From Lasiosphaeris hirsuta (taxonomy: Eukaryota; Ascomycota; Sordariomycetes; Sordariales; Lasiosphaeriaceae): a stretch of 64,000 bases of DNA. Location of the stretch: positions 1,364,001 to 1,428,000 of the forward strand of contig JAUKUA010000002.1 of the NCBI GenBank assembly GCA_030549175.1. Reading direction: 5' to 3'. Positions 22,479 through 34,694 of this stretch are shown piece after piece. How positions within the stretch are numbered: position 1 is the first letter of the stretch; each line of letters starts with the position of its first letter. A model generated the notes under the pieces. It was not told where the DNA came from. It was given only the letters and a program-made list of their open reading frames with translations, and did not search any database. The position numbers and the translations under genes are program-made.

Positions 22479-25171
22479 TGGCTACGGTAACAGTCACGGC
22501 CACCGTCACGGCTAATGCCACGGCGGTAACGCCGACGTTCGCGCGCCAGCGCAGGCCGGTCTCTTCGAGGGCCTCAATCCTTCGGTGTACAACCCCGCCG
22601 ACCCAATCGTCCTTTTCATCATCCAAGCAACCATCGTCATTGCGCTGACCCGCCTGCTGTACTGGCCCCTCTCCAAGATCCGCGAGCCGCGCGTAATCGC
22701 AGAGGTCATCACGGTATATCTTCTCCGTCTCTTTCCTCTTGGACAGCAGCTGATTCAGGTGTACAGGGCATCCTCCTTGGCCCTTCCGTCTGCGGCCGCA
22801 TCCCGGGCTTCACAGCAGCCATCTTTCCGCCCGCGGGGATGGCGCCCTTCCGGCTCGCCGCCAACATCGGCCTGATCCTCTTCCTCTTCCTCGTTGGGCT
22901 GGAGATCAACCTGAGCTACCTGCTCAGCAACGGCGCATCGCCATCAGCGTCGCGTCGCTCGACATGGCGGTGCCATTCGGGCTGGGCGTCGCGGTCGCAT
23001 ACGGTCTGCAAAACGAGTTCGCAGGTGAAACCGGGACGGCGCCGATTTCGTTTGGAGTTTTTGCGCTATTTATTGGTGTCGCCATGGCGATTACGGCGTT
23101 TCCGGTACTGTGTCGGATTTTGACGTCGTTGAAGCTGCTGAATACCACGGTTGGCGTTATCGTCTTGACCTCGGGAATCGCGAATGACGTTGTCGGCTGG
23201 GTGTTGCTGGCGCTATGTGTCACCCTAGTGAATGCGGGAGCGGGTATCGCGGCACTTTGGGTGTTGCTTGTGAGTGTTGGGTACAGCTTGTTTCTGGCAT
23301 TCGCGGTGCGGCCGGCGTTCATGGTGGTACTGAAGCGGACTAAAAGTCTGGAGAACGGACCGACCGAGGGCTTCGTAGCACTGACCATCTTCCTGGTGCT
23401 CGCATCGTCGTTCTTCACCAACGTTATTGGCGTTCACTCCATCTTCGGTGCCTTTATGATTGGCCACATATGCCCACATGAGGGTGGCTTTGCCATTAAG
23501 CTGACCGAGAAGATCGAGGACCTCACGTCGGCGCTGTTTGTCCCCCCCTCTTCTTCGCCTTGTCGGGCCTCAACACCAACCTGGCGCTTCTGGATAGTGG
23601 CAAGGTGTGGGGCTATGTCATTGCCGTCACCGTCGTCGCCTTTCTGAGCAAGATCATTGGCGGCACCCTAGGCGCGCGCATGAACGGATTGGTCTGGCGC
23701 GAGTCCTTCACCATCGGCACGCTCATGTCGTGCAAGGGACTCGTTGAGCTGATCGTGCTTAACATTGGTCTGCAGGCTAAGATCCTGAGCACTCGCACTT
23801 TCACTATTTTCGTCGTTATGGCCCTCGTCACCACCTTCGCCACCGCGCCGCTGGTCAGCTGGCTGTATCCACCGTGGTATCAGCAGAAGCTCGACCTCTG
23901 GAAGAAGGGCAAAATCGACTGGGATGGAAACCCGATCCTCCCTCCCGATACCGCTCCCACCGCCGAAGAAAAATACCGCCAAGGTGATGCCGCCACCCGC
24001 CTCCTCGTGTACCTCCGCACTGACGGCCTGGCGAGCATCCTGTCCCTGGTGTCCCTCTTCACCAGTGGCCAAGCCCCAACCGCTGAACCTTTGCAGCCCC
24101 TGCACATCCAGGGGTGCCGCCTCATCGAGCTGACAGAGCGCAACTCTTCCGTAATGAAGGTGGCCGATATCGAGGACCACGCCGACCAAGACCCTATCGT
24201 CAAGGCATTTGGCACGTCCACGGCGAACAACACGGCGCGGGACGTCTTCGTGTCGGGGCAGCTGACCGTCGTGCCCGGCGACTCGTTTGCCGATGCGCTC
24301 ACATCGCAGGCCGGTCGCGGAAACAGCGATTTGGTGCTGGTCCCGTGGAGCGAAACGGGGAGTCTGGCCGAGATTCCGTCCTTCTTTTCCTCAGTCAAGG
24401 CCGGCGATTTGCTTGAGAACCGCGAATTCTCCGCGCTGGCGGGCAAGATCTTTGATAAGGTGCGCCACGTTTCGGGAGTTGGTATTTTGGTCGATCGGTC
24501 GTTGCTGCTTGACCGCGCGGGTGAGACGGCGCCTCTATCACGGCAACTGACGCGGGATGCTGCGGGTGTCAGTCTGGCTGAAGGCCAGGATTTGCACGCC
24601 GCCAAGTTTCACTCGGCCGACCTCCGCGGGCAGAAACTGATCCGGGTGCTGTATGTCGGCGGCGCAGATGACCTCTGCCGTCCGCTTGGGGTTCCAACTC
24701 GCGCAGAACGAGCGCATCACGTTGGAGATATTTGAGACGGGTACCCCTGGTGAGGAATTCCTTGGGCTCAAGGCGGTCGTGAAGGAGACGCTCGGCGAGA
24801 GGGCTGTCTTCACGCGCATCCCGGCCGATGAGATGTACACTGCCCTTCTCGGGCCCGCATCCGCTGATGTTGCGACGTCCCTGCTGGTTATCCTTGGCCA
24901 TTTCAACCCGCTCACGCTGAACCACGGATCGAGTGATGACGAGCCAACCCCGGCGAATACGGCGGCCAAGGTCCTGGGCCCAGTGGCTGCGCGGGTGATC
25001 GCGGCTCAGGGGAAGAGGGATGCGGGTGGGCTGACGCCTAGTTTGTTGATTGTGCAAGCGAAGACGGCGGCGCCAGCTACGGTTCAAGATGATGGGAAGA
25101 AGCAGGCTTCGGTTGCTGTGGTGGCGCCCAAGGCGAGCATGGAGTCGCATGAGAGTGAACACGTGGAGTGA
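22479..25171 (+). pseudogene. KHA1: Kha1-type K+/H+ antiporter (CPA2 family), frame broken four times
   Basis: The translated pieces form one complete endomembrane monovalent cation/proton antiporter: NPADPIVLFIIQA, the signature PLSKIREPRVIAEV, GILLGPSVCGRIPGF (after an intron from 22713 to a CAG near 22766), LFLFLVGLEINLSYLL, AITAFPVLCRIL, TSGIANDVVGW, FGAFMIGHICPHEG, then the soluble tail. The frame changes at about 22530, 22930 (...LLSN then RIAISVAS, one base missing relative to an expected Trp codon), 23541 (C7 run before LFFALSGLNTN) and 24665 (GADDL then SAVRLGF). No splice sites explain these points. No stop codons or RIP pattern are seen otherwise, so either a very recent pseudogene or base-calling errors. 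Family certain; status uncertain. Confidence 0.85.
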
Positions 25172-26083
25172 GCTGGGTTCGGGCTCACAGCAGTAAGCGG
25201 AATATGAAGCGAAATTTATTATGCCTTGCTAGTTCCAAAGCTGCCAAGGGCCACACAGGCTCAAGGACGCAGGCTAGTTGATGGCGGCGCGAGTATCAAG
25301 ATGTGGATGTGCGCTGTGAAATGCCAGCAATTTAATGTATCCTGATAACCGCTAGGATTTTGGCGGTTGACCCCTTGCTGCCGACAGTAATCTAACCCCC
25401 GCACGGCGACTCGGGAGACGAGGCCCTTTTCCGCCAGCCTCGGGTAAAACTGTTCGCGCTGCCATTCCATGTTGGCCTACGTTGGCCCGTGAGTATTCCC
25501 CCTTGGCCGCGCGGGTGTTCCATTCAAAGTTTTGGCCGGTGATTTTTGAACCGTTATGAAGCAAAAGTGAGTGCAGGACCAAAAACGCTGCCTACCAATT
25601 GGTCCTTCAACCTTGGTAGTGAGGCCCATGTAACCTGACAACGTCCCTTTTGTAGGCCTGGCTCTTGAGTTCTTCCTGGGGCATTCAAAAAAAGAAATGT
25701 ACACAGCGGCAGGAAAACGAGTGGCTCGGATTCAATTATGGTGATTAATGCTTGCTAAGGCTCGCTGAATGGAACACCCGAGCCGCCAGCGGGGTTGTTG
25801 CTCAATCACACAGTACGAGGCTGAGTTTGACACATGGTCAAATGCAGTCACACACTGCTCTCGAGACACTTTTGAGACAATTTCAAGGGAGCTTCATAAA
25901 GGGATCCCTTTATAAATGACGAGAAAGTGTCGAACGGTTTCCAGTGCTGGTTTCCTTCGATATATTTCTTCCTGTTCACTTCCTTCGATCCTCTTCATCG
26001 GATTCGATCGAACCATAAGTTCAAGTTCCCTTGTCATTTACTATCCCTTCATCCGAATTGAATCAATTTCAGGCATCTTGATC
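25172..26083. other. Intergenic region
   Basis: About 900 bases with no supported gene. A TTTATAAA element lies at about 25910, roughly 170 bases before the next ATG, and may be a TATA box. Confidence 0.5.
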
Positions 26084-27838
26084 ATGGAGACACTCGGTTG
26101 GGACGATTCAACCCCGACAAATGCCACCGCGCTGAAGGACTATCTCTTGAACTTCAAGGGCACCATCGCAGACCCGCCATATTTCCCTGGCAAACCCGGG
26201 GACGAAGGCAACGCGGTAATTAGTCGCTATAAAAGTCTGACAGTTTTGGCAACGACACTAGTACTATCTCATGGCTCCGGGTGTAAGCCTTGGCAGGGTT
26301 ACTACGCAACACATTTCCTACGGGATTTGGAACAGAAAGTCAAGGGAAAGAAAAACTTGCAAACGTATGTCCGATGCTGCTCCTGGTGTTGGCTAGGTAT
26401 TACCAATGTTAACTGGTACTAGGTCCTCGAGCGCTGATGTTTCTCCTTCGAAGGGGGAGTGTGATCGATTGTGAGTCTGCAGTCCAGCCGAGGGAACAGC
26501 AATAAGGGTGTATCAGTACGTAACTTACACCTGGAACAGCATGAAATATTCGGCCGTGCAGCTCCTTGATCACTACAAGAAGACACTAGCCGAAACAAGC
26601 CAGCACAGCGGTTCCTATCTTTCGTTCACGGTCGATGAACTCCCCGCTTTCCAAGACTTGCGTCACGATGCGCCGGGAGTACTCGGCTCGTGGAGACACC
26701 TTCTTCAGGCAAATCTTTTGAACACTTTCTCCGAGGCCGCTGCAGGACACTTGGCCCGACTCAACTTTGAGCAAACAAAGCCATGGAGCCCAGACCCGAG
26801 CTACCTGCAGCTCGCCAACCTGAGTGAGCCCGAGGCCGTTGTGTTCCCCTTCTTCGTTTCCGGCTGCGTCCAGGGTGAAAGAGAGGCTCATTCCGTCTGC
26901 ATCAAGAGAGGAGACCAGTGTCCATGCAATTCGGCATGCAACAACATCGTTGACCCCTACTTATCTGTTGGTGCAGTGCTCAAGGTATCTCTGAAGATAT
27001 TGCACCGTCTATCAACCATTGCCCTAGGAGAAGACGAGGAGGGGTTGTTGCCCTTTATCACACTGCCACCAGCAGTGGTGGCGATGACCTTCACTGGAAA
27101 GGTTGTCCGGGTCTTCGTTGTGCCTGGGAATCGACCTGAGGATAATAGGTCGTATGTTCGTATACACCCAATCAGTAGTATCTGATCTCAGTACCTATCA
27201 ACTAACAATTCATCAAGGAGTCGAACTGTGTTTGGACAGGTGATATGACGATATTACAGGACGTTGTGGAATTGGAGGTCATCTGCAAGAATATCTCCAC
27301 CTGGGCAGCGTTGGCGTTCCGTCGCTGGTCCTCGAATCAAGTTACACAGTGGAGGAGCCGATTTCCACAAGCTTCAACAGAAGAGGAAGATGTTCGGAAT
27401 GAGCAGATCAAAGATCTCACGGCCAAGTTTGGCAGGTGTCACATTTCGGGCGTCAATGGTTCCGGGACCCGCAACAAAGCTCCGCATGCCGACACGACTG
27501 CCCCCAAGACACCCCGGCCGCACACACCGAACACCGCCCGGGCCAGTCAAACGCATTCTCGCAGTACTAGCCGGGCATTCATAACCCCCAAGACAAAACT
27601 CCCGGGGAATTCTCGTGCCCGAGCAACTCCATACAACACCGCTTCGACACTGAAACCAAATCTTGGCAGGACAAGTGGCGCTTCGGGAGGGACTATCACC
27701 AACCCCTCCCACCTCACCCCTACAACGCCAACCCGACAAAGAAGCACTAGTGCTAGCCCGGTTATCCCAACACAACCAAACTCACTTTTCTCCAAATTTC
27801 TATCACCGCCCCAGACGCCAGAAAAGCTTGGACAATGA
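26084..27838 (+). CDS. Unrecognised multi-exon protein with basic Ser/Thr/Pro tail
   Basis: Exons 26084-26364, 26423-26470 and 26507-27151 join in frame with GT-AG introns (donors GTATGT and GTGAGT). The protein has no family I recognise. Its middle contains a cysteine-rich stretch (CVQGEREAHSVCIKRGDQC, then CPCNSACNN) and the conserved-looking VVRVFVVPGN. After a fourth exon beginning at 27218 the frame meets TGA at 27246, while a different frame from about 27245 runs to 27838 with DVVELEVICKNISTW and a long basic Thr/Ser/Pro region rich in TP motifs. A one-base indel near 27240, or an unusual 20-base intron ending TTACAG, would join them. So either the gene ends at 27248, or the tail belongs to it and the frame is broken. 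Confidence 0.5.
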
Positions 27839-28150
27839 CCATGGGGAACAGTGACCAATCCTATCATCGTGTGGTAACGGATCCCCCACGATCTTTTAAT
27901 GCCGGAGGTTTCAGAGGTGACCAAGAGTGTTGCTAGTATAATTCGACATGGCCGAAGAAATTTCAATGTCTTTAGTATACATGACTTTCATAAGGGGTGC
28001 AGGGTTCTCGGTTCGATATCACTCTCAACATGAGAGTGGACAAAGGGGGTGGTTGGAAGAGAGGGTTGCTTGTTTCTATATTAAACTCGTAGGTATAAAT
28101 TGATTCCGAGTGAAAAGGTCGAAGCTTAGCGATTAAGTGATAGCACCTCG

Positions 28151-28415
28151 TCATGAGTCGTGGTAACGGCTGGTGGAGGCGGCTCGTGTTAGAACGCTAG
28201 AGTCTCGGCTAGTACAAAGGTGCTTCATATCGATTGCGCCCCTAAGCTTGGCGATACTATAGAGAAGTGCAAGTGTCACGATGACGGCAAAACAGGCGAC
28301 TGCTGCGTAAACAAGGGCCAGCTCGAAGATGGTATAAGTCACATTCCTCTGTTGTCTATTGCCGCCCGGTTGCTAATTCATATTTTTTATACAGTACTGC
28401 TGGACTCGTGACCAT
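28151..28415 (-). CDS. Possible small two-exon membrane protein
   Basis: ATG 28415 opens an 18-base exon (28398-28415). A 49-base intron with a weak donor GTACTG ends in CAACAG, and the second exon is 28151-28348. The product would be 71 residues with one strong hydrophobic helix (ELALVYAAVACFAVIVTLA) followed by a basic tail. There is no recognised family. The call rests only on the helix, on frame agreement and on a complete start and stop; it may be spurious. Confidence 0.25.
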
Positions 28416-29261
28416 GGTGATGACTTTCTAGATTGTTGTGGGTATGGTTCGTGTTCCTGAGTCTCTTGAAGTTACCACGAGGTACCCGCTTTGGCTCGTA
28501 GTACCTGGTATCGGGAAGTTGGAAACGGTATAAACAATTCAACGTTAGGAGTCTCCCCTTGAAGGCTAACAGCCTGATATTGCAATTCACTCTTTCAAAA
28601 GTTCGCTCGTTAGGTAGGTACCTAGGCAGCCATTCAAATCCTAGCTATTTCATAACGTAAGACGGTCGTTGCAGCAATCAGTGCAGGTCCCGGGGTGAAG
28701 CATGGATCGTACTGCAACTCGAAGATATGGAGACTTTAGATTCAGTCCGAGTTTGGTATTCGTCATCCTTTTTTTAGTAGAGAAAGGATAAATCGGCACC
28801 TTGGGTATTATCAGATCCCCTTAGACCTGCGGTCCATTTGCTGAATTTTGTTACTCAACTATCGTGAGGTTGCCCTCCAGAGACGGAAAGAAGGGTGTGT
28901 CGCCCCACATTGAATGTAACCAGCACGCCGAAATTGTATACGATCGCTATTCATCATGCATGTGGTGCAGGTGGCATGTAGCCGACTCAATATTTGATAC
29001 GCCACACCAACGGAACCCTAGCTTTCACCTCGTGTGCAATCCCACCTTATCAACATTCTGTGGTTTCGGCCGTGCGGCTGCACACATCTACGGAAACACC
29101 ACTCCTATAGCTTGAGGGTTTGAGCTCGGTATTATAGTAGAGATATAATAGCCACGCTTCCTTCTCCTCAGACATTGGACTGCCCACACCATCCCTTTGT
29201 CTTGCAAAGTCTCAGGATAAAATCGAAGCCTTGTGACACCCTCTCTCGTATATTCATCAAC
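28416..29261. other. Intergenic region with a CCTAGG palindrome
   Basis: About 850 bases without a supported gene. Contains TAGGTAGGTACCTAGG at 28611-28626, a palindromic word that recurs in other spacers of this window. Confidence 0.5.
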
Positions 29262-30541
29262 ATGGCCTTACATGCTCTCTTGTGAGTAAAATGCATTGAT
29301 AGCTCGTGGAGCACTTCCCGGTTAAACTTCTAACTTGTCCTAGTGTTGGTGCATCGGGGCATATTGGCGCCGCTGTTCTACAGGCACTCAAGGGTGCATT
29401 TCCAAATCTGCCCATCACCGCCCTTGTTCGCTCGAAGGAAGATATCGAACACCTGAGAGAGAGCTACGGAGACTCTGTGAGCATTGCTCAGGGCTCGCTG
29501 GAGGATCTGGACTTGCTCGAGGCGGAGGCTGCCAAATCCCAAATCGTCATCAGTAAGTATACTTTTCTCTTGATGGCTTGAGTTCTTTGTTGCTCTGTCC
29601 CCTCAAGGACCTCATATAACTCTCGCGAACGATGCGAAAGCCGCTCGCAGTAAAAAAAAAAAAAAAAAAAAAAAAACAAAGAAAAAAAAAAGACAGATGC
29701 CAACCATTTCTACACAGATTGCGCCCCCGATGTCCCCTACACCCTCGGCATTGCCGCACTCCTCCGGGGCCTAGCCACGTCCCCGTCCCCGGTCTTCTAC
29801 ATCCACACCTCGGGCGCAGCCCGTATCTGGGACCCCCCTAATGGCGACGTTGAGGGCCGGACGTGGGACGATATTGAAGACTTCGATGCCCTTCCCACCA
29901 CCGCCACACATGCCCGCACAGATATCCAGGTCGGCAGCGCCAGCTCCGGGTCCGTCTACACGGCCATCGTATCCCCCACCTTTGTGATCGGGCGGACGCC
30001 GAGCCGCTCCCACAACCCGCCCATCACCTTCCCCGACCTGATGCACGTCGTCAAGCACGTCGGCGGGCCGTTCACCGTCACCAGCGGGCGGAATGTCACG
30101 GGGTTCATTGATACCGAGAACCTAGCCGACATATATGTCCGGTTGGCGCGAAATGCGATAGAGCATATCGTCGCAGGCGAGTCGTCGGTGCCAGATGAGA
30201 AAATCTGGGGGCCGAGGGCGTACTATTTCGGTTCGGCGCTTGAGATATCGTTCCGGGAGTTCAACGAGCGGTATCTGGTCCCGTCGTTGAGGAGAGCTGG
30301 TGCAGAAACCCTTCTGAAGAATGGGTCGGCACAGCTGACGATTGAGAAAGTTGTCGAGATAATTATGGGCAGACATGATGGCGGTCTTGCGGCGGAGCTG
30401 TGGACTCGACACATTGCAGAGGGGTTTGGAACTGCAATGAGGGTCAGGGGGACACGGGCGAAGAAATATCTTGGTTTTGAGCCTGTGGAGGCTCTTCCGG
30501 GGCTGGACGATGCTGTGAGGGCAGTTTTGCGGGAGATATAA
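29262..30541 (+). CDS. NAD(P)-binding Rossmann protein (NmrA/atypical SDR-like)
   Basis: Three exons, 29262-29281, 29344-29552 and 29697-30541; 357 residues. The first exon is only 20 bases and ends inside the dinucleotide-binding motif, which reads LLFVGASGHIGAAVL after splicing (GxxGxxG). VRSKEDIEHL after strand two and the acidic region following fit an extended SDR/NmrA-like protein that uses NAD(P)H or senses it. Later blocks FYIHTSGAARIW and GFIDTENLADIYVRLA match fungal epimerase/dehydratase-like proteins. A classical YxxxK catalytic pair is not obvious, so it may be a redox sensor or a non-canonical reductase. The second intron carries a 25-base A run just before its acceptor. Substrate unknown. 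Confidence 0.82.
29652..29676. repeat. A25 tract near a 3' splice site
   Basis: Twenty-five consecutive A inside intron 2 of the NAD(P)-binding gene, followed by ACAAAG, nine more A, and the acceptor AGACAG. It replaces the pyrimidine stretch usual before an acceptor. Confidence 0.85.
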
Positions 30542-30853
30542 GAATATGTAACTAGCGGGTTTAGGTAACTAATCTTGTCATGGTTTCTATGTCTTCCATT
30601 GACATACCGATTGAGAACTCGAGACTGGAAAGGTACAGGGTTGCGGTGGTGATGTTTGAGATTGCTAAAGATCCGAGCTACGGAGGTACCTAGGTGATGA
30701 AATACAAACAGCACAACATTCGCTTGCAAGAGATAAGAAAACCATACCGGTGTAGGCCCACGCCGTGAAGTGCAAGCCATCTAGCTCCAAGAAAGAATGG
30801 GGTGCTTGAGAATGAAACGGAAGAGAAGAGGGATTTCACCAGCGTCACGGTGT

Positions 30854-32109
30854 CTAAGACGCCATAGACATGCCTGGAATATTGGGGAGCCCTGTGAGAT
30901 AGTGAGTAGGTAGTTCGGGTTAGATATGGGTGTTCAACAACGTACACCCATCAATGTCCTCCTTTACAACACGTCCAAGAGTGCACTTGTTGGCTTGATC
31001 TGCGGACTGTGTGTTTATCTGTTTGCAGACGTCACCGTTACAGCGTGCATCTAGAGCACGCTGTAAAGCATCCCCCTTCCATCCGAAGACGTAGTCTCCG
31101 TGCTGCGAGTAGCCGCGTCTATATCATGGTATTCATCTCGTTACTTATCGACTCTTACGTGGGGAATGTGGTAAACGCTAATCCAAGGGAGACTTACGTG
31201 TCGGTAGTACTCCAGACGAACGGCTGTGAACCGTCTGCAGGCCACAAACTCTTGTCATTGTAGATCTGGGTCTGTGTCATGATGCAAACATTTTGTTAGT
31301 GATTGACGTTTATCAGCAGCCCGGCGGCATCACCACGGGACCCCTTTGATGCTTACCTGCCACATGACCTCATACATCACCTGCGGAATCTTGACAGGGT
31401 GCGTGCTCGGGCAGGGCCCGTTGTTGTCAAAAGTCCCCGAGGTCGGATATGCGACGTGGCTCTTGTGGTCGGGGGTATCCAAGTTCTTGCCGTCCCAGCA
31501 GGTAGGGAATGTGATGACGGAACGGATACCGCCAGCGCAGGGACTTTTGGGCAGAGTCTGCGAGTCCGGGCCGGACGCGGCGCACTCCACGCCGGTGCCC
31601 TCTCCCGACTTGGGCATGCAGCGATGGCACACCTTGGGGTCCTTGGAGGGCTTGTCCGACGCCGCGTCTCCGATCAGCATCCGGAAGCCGGGCTTGAACG
31701 CCGTGACCTTTGTCTTTCCGTCGTACGGCGCGATGTAGTAGACGGTGATGCCCCCTATTCCCTTAAGCCCGGAGCTGACAAACTGAGGCACGCGCTGGTA
31801 GGTTCCATTCCGGGCGCGGAAGAACAGAACAGCGGTCCAGTAGTTGGAAAAGTCGTCGGAAAATGTACAGCTGGTGCACGTCGAGGCCGTGGGCAGATCG
31901 TGTGTTGCCGGGTCCATCGACGCATTGAAAGAGTTGCCTCCGACAATCTGATGGAGGTGGGGTGCTGGAACAGAGCCGGGGGTGACGAGCGGGTCGAGGC
32001 GATCAATTACTAGCTGCGAGCATTCGAAGCGCATCATGGGCATACTTGTCCGTTGGCTAGAGCCGTTCTCCAACAGGAGGGCCAAGGCCAAGGCCTTCTT
32101 CCACTGCAT
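30854..32109 (-). CDS. Secreted DUF1996 protein
   Basis: Four exons: 31357-32109, 31198-31271, 30946-31118 and 30854-30891; 345 residues, all GT-AG with frame preserved. ATG 32109 begins [18 protein letters not shown], a signal peptide; an in-frame ATG at 32148 is possible. DUF1996 landmarks are present in order: [55 protein letters not shown], the [16 protein letters not shown] block, HVAYP, then [15 protein letters not shown] and the closing DIDGWLPNIPGM supplied by the last, 38-base exon. Family members are extracellular or cell-wall proteins of unknown activity, often many copies per genome. The cysteines are conserved enough to predict a disulfide-bonded fold. Complete and intact. Confidence 0.93.
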
Positions 32110-33326
32110 CTTGAACGAAGTTGCTGTTGCCGTGGTTGGGAATTTCAAGACGGAGAGTGAGAGTGAAAATGGCTTGGCCCGAAACTTGGAGCCATCCAGT
32201 GCTTAATTCAAGGCGAACCTCTAAATACTGGTATGCCATGGTGCCAGCGTTGGTCGGGGTGAATTGGTAATATCCCGGGTATATGCTTGTATATCTTAAA
32301 GTTTTTCAATATCGATCAATCTAAGCAGTCGGCACTTATTGTGAGGTTACACGACTTCCTGACCTAATCGCCTCTTGTTTGGCAGCTAGGGTTATATTCT
32401 TGTACTGTTATGAACATCGCCTCTTCTAAACATTGCACTTTAAAAAATTCATAGTGTGATTAATACAGGGTTAGGATTTGCCATGAATACCTAGGCAACT
32501 AGGTAGTTGGTTTGTGGTCTAGATCCTGGATCCAACCTTTCCATCAACCATTCAACACACTAGCGTTTTACCATGGAAGAATACAGAAAGATATTTACGG
32601 ACCTACAAACTCTTTTATTTCCGTATCAAATGATAGCTTCGGGAAAGAGCTTGACAGTCTGGCATGCCGTAGCCAATTCGTAAAGCTGAAAGGTGGGAGA
32701 AATAAGAGAAATAGCCTAATCAAACCGGTATGTACGTTGCTTTGGCGCCTTTTCTGTATTTAGCTTGGCATTTGAGTTGTGTTTGACGATTTGCGTTGAC
32801 CCTTTTTTGCTTCGAGTCACACACTCGTAACGATAGCGCTTGTTTAAAAGAGATCCAGTTTAAAAATGCTGGGCTTTGCTTGGTTAGGTTACGTGACCCC
32901 TAAACAAAGAAAAGAGAATGAATGGAAGCTCAGGAGGGCTACCGGGAGAGAGAGAAATCATAGGAAATGGTGGAAAAATGCGATTACGGTTAGGAGTTAG
33001 ACACTGACATTCAGAATAGTACATCCTTATAATTAGCTATAAGGCAGTCAGTCATATATATATCACTTGACCACACTTGGCCATTTGATCTTATAAAATC
33101 ACAAACATTGAAAATCAATGGAACTACTAAATAAGTTTTTAAACGTTTTTTTTGTTACTACTCTTTACTAGGGTTACTTGGAGGTGGGTCAGCTAGGTGG
33201 CCTGTACGGCCACTGCCCACCTCTTCCTCTAGATCCAGACAGCCCACTGCCCTTTCCCTGCATCCATTCCACACCACACCTTGTAGGTAGCAATATCATC
33301 ACATTGCACCTCCAACATTACTCCTT
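32110..33326. other. AT-rich intergenic region
   Basis: About 1.2 kb, markedly AT-rich between 32.2 and 33.2 kb, with an ATACCTAGGCAACTAGGTAG element at 32485-32504. No reading frame of credible composition; the composition resembles decayed sequence. It marks the left edge of the accessory island. Confidence 0.5.
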
Positions 33327-34205
33327 CTACAGGCCAGTAATGGGTGCCGCCTGAGTTTTCCATCTCGCCGGTCGGTAATCGGGAGAATGGAAACAAGATG
33401 TGCTGGCGCCCTGCTTCCTTCCATTGTCTAAGGGGTATGGGTGTAGGTGCTGTTCCGAAGGGTGCGACATAGCTCTGCGTCGGACAATTGTGGTCCAATC
33501 ATCATTGCCGACGACTTCTTCGCGCTTCGGAATCTTCTTGGGCTCATCAGACTCGGGAGCCGACTTGGCGTTGCGAAAGGCCTTGACAGCACGGCGAGCC
33601 CGGGCCCGGCGACTCTGCTGAGGTTTGCGAGCCGCCTCCCCGGAGGGAGCGGCCGCGACCTTGGGAGTCGAGTCGTTGAGCTTGGCAGGAGTGGTGCCGT
33701 CGGTCTTGGTCTCGACCACTCGGGGTTGGAGCATCATGGTCGTCTCTCCGAAGAGAGAAACCCGGCCGTTGCCCCAGGCGGGGGCAGTGGTGGCAGCGGC
33801 CTCATTCAAGACAGGAGTGGCGCTGCTTGTCTTGCCCTTTGGAGTAGGGCTAACTGGAGCAGTTGTGGTCGCGTTGGCGCCCACGAAGGCCACCTTAATC
33901 CACTGTCGGCGCTTGAAGCGGCGGTTGTGAGCGGCAGGGGCGGGGATGTTTGTGGGGATGGTGGGAGTGGTGGCAGATTTGGTGTTGGCCATTTTTGCGA
34001 TGGTTGACTCTGTTTTCCCGATCCGATGTTTCTTGTTTGTGGCAGCTCGTAGAGACTTGGGGACTTGCGGAGACTTGGAGAAGTTCGGCCGAGTGAGTTG
34101 TCCGAGTGAGTTGTCTGAGGAGTGCAAAGTTTCTGGTTGCTCTGTGAGGTTGCGAAAGCGGAAGGCCACGAAAGCTGTGTGCTCGAGGTGGAGAGGTCTG
34201 GACAT
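33327..34205 (-). CDS. Unrecognised basic low-complexity protein
   Basis: Single open frame of 292 codons from ATG 34205 to a stop at 33327; an internal ATG at 33992 (MANTKSATTP...) is an equally plausible start. No domain recognised. The protein is rich in Ala, Thr, Pro, Arg and Lys, with a strongly basic patch RRARARRAVKAF and a DDWTTIVRRR segment near the C-terminus. Composition suggests a disordered, possibly nuclear or nucleic-acid-associated protein. It could also be a non-coding stretch with a chance frame, though 292 codons with consistent composition argues for a gene. Confidence 0.5.
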   Translation of the reverse strand: MSRPLHLEHTAFVAFRFRNLTEQPETLHSSDNSLGQLTRPNFSKSPQVPKSLRAATNKKHRIGKTESTIAKMANTKSATTPTIPTNIPAPAAHNRRFKRRQWIKVAFVGANATTTAPVSPTPKGKTSSATPVLNEAAATTAPAWGNGRVSLFGETTMMLQPRVVETKTDGTTPAKLNDSTPKVAAAPSGEAARKPQQSRRARARRAVKAFRNAKSAPESDEPKKIPKREEVVGNDDWTTIVRRRAMSHPSEQHLHPYPLDNGRKQGASTSCFHSPDYRPARWKTQAAPITGL

Positions 34206-34694
34206 GGTGTTATATAGGCATCAACAAGAGGGCTCGGGGGCGTCGAGACAGCTGGGCAATAGGATTGTAAAGGCTGACTTTCTTTGTCTCAATGGCTGGA
34301 TAATTTCCTGCTCTTTTGCTTTGTTGCACAGCCCAATCATATTTTCCCTTTTCGTTTGAGTTGTTTCATCTTGTCCCAATGTTTGGACTTGGAGCGTGGA
34401 AAGATGCCAGTCACCGGGTCGGCCCGTCCTCTCTCTTTGTCGAAGCAGGGCCCACCGAGCGACGACGCCTTGGCGAAACTGCAGCATCCAAAAAAAAAAA
34501 AAAAAAAAACATAAGCTCTGGGTCGGCGAGCCAACTACTCGGCTACAAGACACCGTCCTCCATCACTGGGACATCTCGGAGAACAACGTGCTTGTTGATC
34601 CCCCCTCCTCTCAGAGTCACTGGCCTCGTCGACTGGGAGCAGCTCTCTACACACGACTCCGCTCATACTTTTGCGATCACGATACCCGCCCATC
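34206..34694. other. Intergenic region with A20 tract
   Basis: About 490 bases. It contains a 20-base A homopolymer at 34490-34509. No gene supported. Confidence 0.5.
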
